Shown in pieces: positions 47,083 to 55,700 of a stretch of DNA of 64,000 nt (within the stretch, counting starts at the first letter, position 1; every line of letters starts with the position of its first letter). The stretch lies in assembly GCA_018001935.1 (NCBI GenBank), contig JAGNHB010000019.1, positions 19,416 through 83,415 on the forward strand. Direction: 5' to 3'. The notes under the pieces were generated by a model. The model searched no databases. It was not told the DNA's origin and worked only from the letters and a program-made list of their open reading frames with translations. The stretch is from Acidobacteriota bacterium (GTDB lineage: Bacteria; Acidobacteriota; JAAYUB01). The translations under genes were made by a program, and so were the position numbers.

Positions 47083-47097
47083 GCAAAGGACATGCCA
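47083..47097 (-). promoter_or_regulatory. Sigma-54 (-24/-12) promoter for pilA
   Basis: On the minus strand TGGCATGTCCTTTGC: GG and GC elements with the exact sigma-54 spacing, compared with consensus TGGCACG-N4-TTGC (one change, C to T). It is about 53 bases upstream of the ATG, leaving a leader of about 40 bases. Confidence 0.75.
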
Positions 47098-47217
47098 AAA
47101 TAACCGGGGTGGGCCGCCGCGCCGGACAGGCCCTGTTGCGGGGTTTTCGCGGATCGGCGGTGCGGGGTTTCCGTGAATTGTCAACGGCGGATGACAAATT
47201 ACGTCACTCGTTTTTGG

Positions 47218-47246
47218 TTGATGTTCATCCGGTGATCGGCTATTCT
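47218..47246 (+). promoter_or_regulatory. Sigma-70-type promoter for the GT39-like gene
   Basis: TTGATG at 47218-47223, 17-base spacer, TATTCT at 47241-47246, 77 bases before the ATG at 47324. It diverges from the pilA promoter. Confidence 0.5.
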
Positions 47247-47323
47247 CGCCCCGTGAAGACCGCGGAAGCCTGTGACCGACGAAACACTGCTGGTTTCCGC
47301 CGACCCGGAGGGGGGAGGCGGGG

Positions 47324-48958
47324 ATGAGATTTGCCGGGGGAGGACTTCGCTGGAGGGAGATCACGCGGGACCGCCCGGGGGCCCTCCTCACGCTCGGGAT
47401 GTGCGCCGTGCTCGTGGTGGTCCTCTTCTGGACCGTTCCCCACTACGGCTTTCACTGTGACGAGCCCATCTACGAACTCGCGACGCGGCGCATCGAGCAG
47501 TGGTTGCAACAGCCCTTGAACGGGGTCTTCTCGGCGGAGTCCATCGACCGCTTCTGGAAGGTCTACCCCGAGTTCAACGTCCACCCGTCGGGGCTGAAGT
47601 GGCTCAACGTCGCCGCCCACCGGCTGTGGGGCGGGTCGGTCTCCGAACCGCTCCACCAGGACCGTTTCATGGTGGTGCTGTTCTTTTCCCTGTCCCTGCT
47701 CCTGTTTCTCCGGACCCTCTTCCCGGACCGTCCTCTCTACCTGTTCCTCGTCCCCCTCCTCCTGTTGTCGCAACCACGCTTTTTCGCGCAGTCCCATTTC
47801 GCGGTGACCGAGATGCCCATGATCGGGGCGCTGCTGCTGGTCTGGGCGGCCTGGCTCCGGTTCTTCCACACTCCCTGGTTCTGGCTGCTCTGCCCCCTCT
47901 TCGGGTTTTTCTGGTCCGTCAAGCTCACCTGCTGGGTCCTGTCGGGGGTGCTGGTCGCCCTTCTGCTGGTTTCGGGGGACCTTCCCTGGCGCCGGGCGAT
48001 CCCCCGGCTGGCCGTGGTCCTGGCCGGGGCCGCCCTCGTGTTCTACCTGCTGAACCCGGATTACTGGTTCGACCCCTTCGGGCGCCTGTCGGAATTTCTG
48101 CACCAGTCCCTGACCCGCAGCCAGTGGACCCCCATCTCGCTCCAGTATTTCGGAACGGTCTACACGAACCGGGGCCCCTGGCCGTACCCCTTCGTGATGG
48201 TGGGGGTCACCACGCCGCTTCTTCACCTGGGCCTGCTGCTCGCCGGCCTGGCGATGACGCCGTGGTGGCGGCGCCCCGAGTGGCGGAAGAAGCTCCCCAT
48301 CGTCGTCATGGGATTCTTCATGGTCTTCTTCATGCTGCTTCCCGTCAGCCCCATGCACGACAGCGAGCGCTATCTCCTGCCCGGTTACCCGCTCCTGGCC
48401 GTGATCATGGCCTGGGGCGCCGAACGGCTGTACCGGTTCGTCCGTGAAAGCCGGGCGGGCCTGCGGAAACGGGCCCTCGCCGTCGCCCTCACCGTTGCCC
48501 TCGCCGTCGGGGTGTTCCGGGTCGGGAGCGCCTTCGCCACCTACCACCCGCACGAACTCTCCTACTACAACGAAATCGTGGGCGGCGTGAGGGGGGCGGA
48601 ACGGAAGGGCCTGGAGGTCTCCTACCTGATGGACGTGGTGGGGCCCGGCCTGATCGAACGCCTGAACACCGACTGTGCCGGGCGCGGCGTTTACTTCGTC
48701 TTCCCTTACCAGCCGCTCCTGATGGTGATGCTCAACGAGGAGGGGCGGCTGCGTTTCCTTCCGACCCTCGTGCCGACGGGGATCCACTTCGTGGCCGTCT
48801 ATGGCAGGCCCAGCACGCGGTTCTGGATGGAGCACCTGCCCCGCACGATCCCACCCGGCCTGGACCTCTACCTGCTCTGGCAGGAGTGCGTCGACGGGGT
48901 CCCCATCTTTCAGCTTTACGGGATCCGGAGAACGGGGGCGGCCGTGTTGCGCACCTGA
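47324..48958 (+). CDS. GT39/PMT-like membrane glycosyltransferase
   Basis: 544 residues with an N-terminal membrane segment (about 22-40), an acidic first loop (GFHCDEPIYELATRR; Asp-Glu pairs here serve catalysis in the PMT/ArnT family) and about ten further membrane segments to about residue 410, followed by a soluble extracytoplasmic C-terminal domain of about 130 residues. The layout fits family 39 dolichyl/polyprenyl-phosphate-sugar transferases that modify proteins or lipids on the periplasmic side. GGAGGCGGGG precedes the ATG. Its 3' end overlaps the converging 1071-residue gene by 43 bases. Confidence 0.75.
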   Translation: MRFAGGGLRWREITRDRPGALLTLGMCAVLVVVLFWTVPHYGFHCDEPIYELATRRIEQWLQQPLNGVFSAESIDRFWKVYPEFNVHPSGLKWLNVAAHRLWGGSVSEPLHQDRFMVVLFFSLSLLLFLRTLFPDRPLYLFLVPLLLLSQPRFFAQSHFAVTEMPMIGALLLVWAAWLRFFHTPWFWLLCPLFGFFWSVKLTCWVLSGVLVALLLVSGDLPWRRAIPRLAVVLAGAALVFYLLNPDYWFDPFGRLSEFLHQSLTRSQWTPISLQYFGTVYTNRGPWPYPFVMVGVTTPLLHLGLLLAGLAMTPWWRRPEWRKKLPIVVMGFFMVFFMLLPVSPMHDSERYLLPGYPLLAVIMAWGAERLYRFVRESRAGLRKRALAVALTVALAVGVFRVGSAFATYHPHELSYYNEIVGGVRGAERKGLEVSYLMDVVGPGLIERLNTDCAGRGVYFVFPYQPLLMVMLNEEGRLRFLPTLVPTGIHFVAVYGRPSTRFWMEHLPRTIPPGLDLYLLWQECVDGVPIFQLYGIRRTGAAVLRT

Positions 48959-51900
48959 GAGGCTTCCTCGGTGTGGAACCAGTCCTCGAACCGGTTCGGA
49001 AGCCGTGAGAGGAAGGCCTCGAGGTCGGCCTGCGCCCGGGCGGCCAGGGGGTGATTGCACCGCCGGTAGACCTCGGCACGGGACCGGAGAGTCGGGAAGT
49101 CCCAGGGGACGTGGGGCTCGACGGCCGCCAGGGCCGGGATTGCCGCCGCAGGGCCCCGTTTGAAGGCGAAATCCAGGTGGATTCGCAACCGGAGGACGTC
49201 CTGGGCCCACATGCAGAAGGGGGACGCCAGAAGCGGCTCGAGCGCCTCCACCACCGCCGGGTCTTTCCCCCCCGTCTCCCACACCAGCCGGAGGAACCGC
49301 CCCATGAGGGTGGTGGCGGCCCACGGGTCGGAATGGTACCCTCGCAAAACCGAAGCCATGAAGGCTGTTGCCCGGGCCCGGTCCCCGGTGCGAAGGCAGT
49401 ACCGGGCCGCCACCGCCCCGGCTTCCAGCGGGTGTTCGCCCCGCAGGCGGCCCGCCAGTTCCAGGGACCCGGGGTCCCCTTCGGCGGCCAGGGCCTCGGC
49501 GACCAGGGCCAGTTCCATGTCCGTCGACGGCTCGCGCCCGAGTGCGCGCCAGGCGGCGGCGGCCCGGGGAAAGTCGCCGGCCTGGAGGGCGTGAACGTAG
49601 GCCCGGTTCTCCTCCCGGCAGCTCGCGAGTTCGTGGCTTTCCGGAAGGGTCGTGTTCAGGTCGCGAATCAGGTCGACCTGCTCCCAGTCGACGGGGGGGC
49701 CCGCGAGTGCGGGCCGTGCACAGCCGAGGCCCGCGGCGGCCCGCCGGATCTCCGCGATGGTGAGGAGTTCGCGGCGGCCTGCCGTCCGCGCGAACCCGTA
49801 CTCGACCCGCATGCAGTCGTCCGTGTTCAGCCACTCGCCTTCCTGCTTCGCGATGGTCTCGGCGAGCGCGCGGCCGGCGACGAAACGGGAGAGGAAGCCC
49901 TCCAGGTCGGACACCCTCCAGACCTTCCGGAGGGCCGTCCGGAAAGGCTCCTCCCGAAGGCGGGCCCGGAGGGCCGTGGTGTCGAGGACCTGCGGGGTTC
50001 GGGAAGCGAGGATCAGGAGGTCGTAGGAGTTGGTCTGCCAGATCTCCAGGCAGGGGAAAACGGCCCGGAGGGTGGCCAGGATGGTGCGGATCGTCTGGGC
50101 GTCCACCTCGTAGGCCTGCACCCACTGGGTGAAGATCCCGCCCGGCGCCAGCACCCGATCGACGGCCCGGTAGAACTCGAGCGTGTACAGGCTCGCAACC
50201 CCCGCTCGGTAGGGGTTCGACGGTTCCGACACCACCAGGTCGTACTGTTCCGCGGACGTGAGCAGCACCTCCCGGGCGTCGTTGATGAGGACCCTGACCC
50301 GGGGGTTCTCCAGGGCCCTCTGGTTGACCGGTCCGCACCGCCGGGCCACCTCCAGGACGGCGGGCTCCAGTTCGATGACGTCCACCCGGGTCATGGTGGG
50401 GATTCGGGCCAGCCACCCCACCGAGGAACCGGTCCCCAGCCCGATCACGGCCGCCCGCCGGGGGCCCGGGTGGAGGGCCCCGGAGACCAGGCCCGCCATG
50501 ACCTGGGTGGTGGCGTCGCCGATGCTGTTCCCGTCGATCTTGCCGTTGACCACGAAGGCGAGGCCGTTCTCGGCGAGGAGCCCGATGCTGCTCTCCACAC
50601 CGTCGGCCTCCCACAGGAGCACCCGCCGGGCTTCGTGGACCCAGGCCTGGACCTGGTTCCCGTCCTTCCCCGAAAGCTCCGCCCGCCCGATCCCGATCCC
50701 GCGGTGCCTCCACGGGCTTGAGGGGCCCTGGAAACCCAGCGCCAGCGCCAGGGCGACCGCCCCGAGCGCGGCGGCGAAGAGGGGAACAACCTTTCGGCGA
50801 CCGTTGGAGACCAGGGCGTATGCGGCCCCGACGACTCCCATGAGAACCAGCAGGATACAGGACAGGCGCCACAACGAGACGGCGCCCAGCAGGGGGAGAA
50901 GCCCGAAACCGCCGGCCAGGGAGCCGGTGATGGCCCCCAGGGTGTTGCACAGGCCCACCAGCCCCGTCTGGCGGCCCACGTCCTCCTCGCCCCGCCCGAG
51001 CAGGGCGATGAGCAGGGGGAACTGGATCCCGGCCACGATGGAAGCCGGCAGCACGACGATCCCGGCCACGATGACCCAGGTCAGGCACTTCAGGGTGAAA
51101 CCGGCACTGCCCAGGGGGCCGAGCAGCGAGGTGAAGACCGCCAGGTTGTCCCCCAGCGCGAGCGGCAGGGCGAGGAAGCACCCTTCCGCCACGCAGGTGA
51201 GGGCGAAAGCCGTCCACCGGGGACGCCTGCCGGGGGGCGAGAACAGGCCGTTGAGGATCCCCCCCGCGCCGATGCCGAAGAGGGCCACCAGGAGGATCGT
51301 GCCGAAGGTGTAAACCGAGCCGCCCAGGATGGGCGCCAGCATCCGGTACCAGACCAGCTCCATGAGGAAGAACACGAAACCCGTCAAGCCGGCGGCGACG
51401 AGGATGGCCGCGAACCGGATGCGGCGGGCCGCTGGACGGGGCGAACCCGTGGCCGGGGGGGCGGGGAGGCTCTCGGGGAGAAGCGGGGCTTCCCGGGGGC
51501 GGGGGAGGGGCGCCGGCAGCCGGGTCGACAGGCGGATGGCCGCGAAGGCGACGAGGAGATTGACCAGGGATGCCACCCAGAGGGTTCGGTGGATCCCCAG
51601 GGTCTCCAGGAGAAGGAAAGTGCACAGCCCCGAACCGGCCACGGCGCCCAGGGTGTTCCCCCCGTAGAGCACGGCCAGCCGCCGCCGGCCGATGTCCCCG
51701 GCGTCCTCCACGGCGCGGGCCGCGGCCGGGAACGTCCCGCCCATGAAAAAGGTGGGGACGCCCAGCACGGCGGCGGACAGCAGGATCCTCACGGCCGTGG
51801 CCAGGGTGAGCCCCATGGCGTCGACCCCTCCCGTGGCCAGGTAGAGGGCGCGGACCGCGAGGACCAGCAGGGGGGAAACGGCGGCGGAGGCGGCCACGAT

Positions 51901-52131
51901 CAGCTCCAGCCGCCCGTAGAACGCCAGCGGGGAAGGGTGGCGGTCGGCCCTCCGGCCAAGGGCCCAGCCCCCCATGCCCAGCCCGCCCATGAAGAGGGCG
52001 AGGACGGCGGCCGACGACGCGGTGGAAGCGCCGAAGATCAACCGGAACTCCCGGAGCCAGGCGACCTGGTATACCAGGGCGCAGAGCCCGGAAGCGAAAA
52101 GCAAGCTGCCCACCAGCCCGACGCGTTTCAT
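48916..52131 (-). CDS. Polytopic membrane protein fused to spermidine-synthase-like domain and helical tail
   Basis: 1071 residues. Residues about 1-470 hold about 12 hydrophobic segments in two similar halves (LYGGNTLGAVAGSGLCTFLL and later LCNTLGAITGSLAGGFGLLP), about 540-760 form a Rossmann-type spermine/spermidine-synthase-like domain (AAVIGLGTGSSVGWLAR, VDVIELEPAVLEVA, YDLVVSEPSNPYRAG), and about 840-1071 are helical and TPR-like. Such membrane-fused synthase-like proteins are widespread but their reaction is not established. AdoMet-site residues look kept; the aminopropyl-acceptor site was not verified. It overlaps the converging GT39 gene at its 3' end. Confidence 0.82.
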   Translation of the reverse strand: MKRVGLVGSLLFASGLCALVYQVAWLREFRLIFGASTASSAAVLALFMGGLGMGGWALGRRADRHPSPLAFYGRLELIVAASAAVSPLLVLAVRALYLATGGVDAMGLTLATAVRILLSAAVLGVPTFFMGGTFPAAARAVEDAGDIGRRRLAVLYGGNTLGAVAGSGLCTFLLLETLGIHRTLWVASLVNLLVAFAAIRLSTRLPAPLPRPREAPLLPESLPAPPATGSPRPAARRIRFAAILVAAGLTGFVFFLMELVWYRMLAPILGGSVYTFGTILLVALFGIGAGGILNGLFSPPGRRPRWTAFALTCVAEGCFLALPLALGDNLAVFTSLLGPLGSAGFTLKCLTWVIVAGIVVLPASIVAGIQFPLLIALLGRGEEDVGRQTGLVGLCNTLGAITGSLAGGFGLLPLLGAVSLWRLSCILLVLMGVVGAAYALVSNGRRKVVPLFAAALGAVALALALGFQGPSSPWRHRGIGIGRAELSGKDGNQVQAWVHEARRVLLWEADGVESSIGLLAENGLAFVVNGKIDGNSIGDATTQVMAGLVSGALHPGPRRAAVIGLGTGSSVGWLARIPTMTRVDVIELEPAVLEVARRCGPVNQRALENPRVRVLINDAREVLLTSAEQYDLVVSEPSNPYRAGVASLYTLEFYRAVDRVLAPGGIFTQWVQAYEVDAQTIRTILATLRAVFPCLEIWQTNSYDLLILASRTPQVLDTTALRARLREEPFRTALRKVWRVSDLEGFLSRFVAGRALAETIAKQEGEWLNTDDCMRVEYGFARTAGRRELLTIAEIRRAAAGLGCARPALAGPPVDWEQVDLIRDLNTTLPESHELASCREENRAYVHALQAGDFPRAAAAWRALGREPSTDMELALVAEALAAEGDPGSLELAGRLRGEHPLEAGAVAARYCLRTGDRARATAFMASVLRGYHSDPWAATTLMGRFLRLVWETGGKDPAVVEALEPLLASPFCMWAQDVLRLRIHLDFAFKRGPAAAIPALAAVEPHVPWDFPTLRSRAEVYRRCNHPLAARAQADLEAFLSRLPNRFEDWFHTEEASQVRNTAAPVLRIP

Positions 52132-52233
52132 GGGTTTTTCGGCCCGCCCAAGAATTTCTCTCGCGTCCTCGGCGAGGGAACGCGGGCCTTCGAGGGATAT
52201 TTACCATTGCTGGGGCGGATTGTGCAAGCCATG

Positions 52234-52262
52234 TTTGATGCACCCGCAAAAAGTCGCGAAAA
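52234..52262. repeat. Remnant of the MITE-like terminal repeat
   Basis: TTTGATGCACCCGCAAAAAG and TCGCGAAAA resemble the end of the 30420 and 30793 elements (TTGATGCGTTCGCAAAAAGT). No second end was found nearby. Confidence 0.4.
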
Positions 52263-52375
52263 GGAGATATCCCGCGAATAACGCCAATGTGCGCGAATTT
52301 ATAAAACTAATAAATTCTTAGATTTATTGGATTCCGATTCGCGCTTGTTCACGTGATTCGCGGGCTGCCAGGGAC

Positions 52376-52431
52376 TTTTGCGGGACCGTCATATTTGACA
52401 TCTCCGCCGTGGTATTTTGCGGGACTGTCAT
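52376..52431. repeat. Two 17-base direct repeats upstream of the dockerin protein gene
   Basis: TTTTGCGGGACCGTCAT at 52376-52392 and TTTTGCGGGACTGTCAT at 52415-52431: 16 of 17 identical, 39 bases apart start to start. They lie in a 625-base gap (52132-52756) which otherwise holds only a promoter candidate and a repeat remnant. Confidence 0.7.
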
Positions 52432-52505
52432 CCAAGAATGGCGCGGGGGACCGGAGCCACCCCGCGCCTGCGGCGCGGGAATGGACAAATCCGCACAAAA
52501 AAGGC

Positions 52506-52534
52506 TTGAGGCTTTCTCCCGGGTGCGCTATTCT
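52506..52534 (+). promoter_or_regulatory. Candidate promoter for the dockerin protein gene
   Basis: TTGAGG at 52506-52511, 17-base spacer, TATTCT at 52529-52534. The leader to the ATG at 52757 would be over 200 bases. Confidence 0.4.
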
Positions 52535-52756
52535 GACTTGGTCCGCCCTTTCCTTCACCGTGTCCGGCGAGCCGTTCGCCGTCAAAGGGCGGTTTCGGGG
52601 GTACACGTCAGGCACACCGCCAGGGGGGACCCTGGTCCGGGCCGCCCGGCTTGCGCCGGTTTTTTCCCGTCGTCAGGTCTCGTGCTCGACCCGCGCCGAG
52701 CCAGGGGGAGATCGCGCCGGTACCCGCCGTCGATTCGAACAAACAGGGAGGTTCTC

Positions 52757-55700
52757 ATGAAACAGCTTCTCCGGTGGACAATGCTGGCCCTCTTCCTGGC
52801 CGTCTGCTTCACGCCCGCAGCGGCCCAGTACAGGGTCCTGTTCGACAACTCCAAGGCCCAGACGGCCGGGAACGCCGACTGGAAGATCGACGACAACGAG
52901 CCCACGCCCTCGCCCACCAACCCCGCGAGCGAGTCGCAATGGATCGGCGGGATCTCGTCGTGGGGCTTCGAGCTCTACCAGGCCTCGGGCGCCATGGGGA
53001 CCTACACCATCACCCAGCTACCCGCCGGGTCCACCATCACCTACGGGAACACCTCGGACCCCCTCGACCTCTCCCACTTCCAGGTCTTCGTCTGCTGCGA
53101 GCCCAACATCCGCTTCACCGACGCCGAGAAAACCGCCCTGCTCAACTTCGTGGAAAACGGCGGCGGGCTCTTCTGCATCGCCGACCACAACGGCAGCGAC
53201 CGCAACGGCGACGGGTGGGACTCCCCCCACATCTGGAACGACCTTTTCGACAACAACCCCCGGGCCGTGACCAACATCTTCGGCGTGAAGTTCAACAACA
53301 ACTCCGTCTCGGGGTCCTACACCAGCATCCGGACCGACCAGTCCCAACCCGAGGACATCGCCCTCTTCACCGGCCCCTTCGGGAACGTCACCGGCATCGC
53401 CTACCACGCCGGGTCCGCCATGACCGTCGACACCGGGGGCAACCCCTACGCCCGCGGCCAGATCTGGCAGTCCTCCTCCCAGCTGAGCACTCAGGTGGTC
53501 CTGGCCACCAGCCGTTTCGGCACCGGCCGCATCGCCTTCGCCGGGGACTCCTCCCCGGCGGACGACGGCACCGGGGCCGCCGGGGACGAGCTTTACGACG
53601 GGTGGAACGAGTCGGGGGTCACCGACCGCGAACTCTTCCTCAACCTCACCAAGTGGCTGGCGGAGGGCTCCGGCCCCGTCGATCCGTACCCGGTCATCGC
53701 CACGCCCACCACCACGCCGGCGACGCCCCTGCCCAACCAGGTGGTGACCGTCCAGGCGGAGATCACCGACAACGGGACCGTCGCGTCCGCGAACCTCTCC
53801 TACCGTCGCGCCCACGAGAGCAGCTTCACCACGGTGGCCATGGCCCACGGCGCGGGGAACACCTGGTCCGGTTCCATCCCCGGCTACGACAACACCCTGG
53901 TGGTCTACAAGGTCGACGCCACCGACGACCAGGCCCAGACGGCCGTCTCCTCCACCTTCACCTACCAGCTCGGCTCGGTGACCATTGCCGACATCCGCAC
54001 GCCCGTCGACGCCAACGGCAACAACCTGAACAACGGCCTGACGGTGACCGTCCGCGGCAACGCCACGGCGCCGACCGCCAACTGCTTCAGCGCCTCGGGC
54101 CAGAACGACATCTACGTCCAGGACGCCTCGGGGGCGGGGGTCGACGTCTACAACGGGTCCTCCGCGTCCCCAGCCGTGGTGCTGGGGGACGACACCCTGG
54201 TGACCGGCGTCGTGGGCCAGTTCTACGGGAAACTCCAGCTCGCCATAGGCGCCGCGGGGACGTCCATCAGCGTCATGGGCCCCGGGAGCGCCCCGGCGGC
54301 GACGGTGGTGACCTGCAGCCAGGTCACCGAGGCCACCGAGGGCAAGTTGATCCGCATCGAGAACGTCACCGTGGTGTCGGGGACCTTCCCGCCCTCGGGA
54401 AGCTCGGGGTCGGTCACCATCCAGGACGGCACGGGGACGACGACCCTCTTCATCGACAAGGACGGGCTCATCGACGGGACCGCCACCCCCTCCGGCCTCT
54501 TCAACGTCACCGGGCTCGGGTCGCAGTACGACAGCGCCTCGCCCTACGACACCGGCTACCAGATCATGCCCCGTTTCACCTCCGACATCACCACCGGCAC
54601 GGGGACGTCCTACACGCTCACCACCGGGGTGGCCGCGGGGCAGGGGACGGTTTCCCCGGCGGGGTCCAACGTCTACGCCGAGAACACGGTGGTCGAGGTC
54701 ACCGCCACCCCTTCCGCCGGCTGGCTCTTCGACCACTGGAGCGGCGACGCCTCCGGAAGCACCAACCCGACCTCCGTCACCATGACCGGCAACAAGACGG
54801 TTTACGCCCACTTCGTGGCCTCGGGCGTCACCTACACCCTCACCACCGACGTCGCCGAGGGGTCGGGGAGCGTCTCCCCGGCCGGGACCACCGTCCAGGC
54901 CGAGGGGGCGATCGTGCCCGTCACGGCCATCCCTGGCTCGGGTTACGCCTTCGACCACTGGAGCGGCGATCTGTCCGGCAGCGCCAACCCCGGCTCCGTC
55001 ACCATGAACGGCAACAAGACGGTCCACGCCCACTTTATCGAGTACACGCCCACCCGGGACCTCTACTTCTCCGAGTACGTGGAGGGGAGCAGCACCAACA
55101 AGGCCCTGGAGATCTACAACGAGACCGGGGTGGCGGTGAACCTGGGCACGGGCGGCTACACCGTCGAGTTCTACCAGAACGGGGCCTCGTCCCCCAGCCA
55201 GACCTGCACCCTGTCGGGCACGGTGGCGGACGGCGACGTCTTCGTGGTGGCGGACAACCTCCTGGCCGCCTACGCCGACCAGATCTACGCCATCCCCTTC
55301 AACGGCGACGACGCGGTGGTCCTCAAGAAGGGGAGCACGGTGCTCGACGTCATCGGCCAGGTGGGTATCGACCCGGGCAGCTACTGGTCCGGGGCGGGCG
55401 GCTCCATCAAGACCCAGGACATGACCCTGCGCCGCAAGACCACCGTTCACGCGGGCGACGCCAACGGCAGCGACGCTTTCGACCCCTCCGTGCAGTGGGA
55501 CGGCTTCCCGGTGGACACCTTCGGCGGCCTGGGCTCCCACGCGGCCACTTACAACCTTCAGACCCAGGTGGCGGAAGGGACGGGCACGGTCTCCCCTTCC
55601 GGGACCAGCAGCCAGAACTACAACGCCGTGGTCCAGGTGACCGCGACGCCGGCCGGGGGCTTCACCTTCGACCACTGGAGCGGCGGCCTCACCGGGTCCG

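Noticed and set aside
47240..52249. Long minus-strand frame overlapping the GT39-like and synthase-fusion genes
   Set aside because: It is out of frame with both supported proteins and has low-complexity composition typical of shadow frames in GC-rich DNA.
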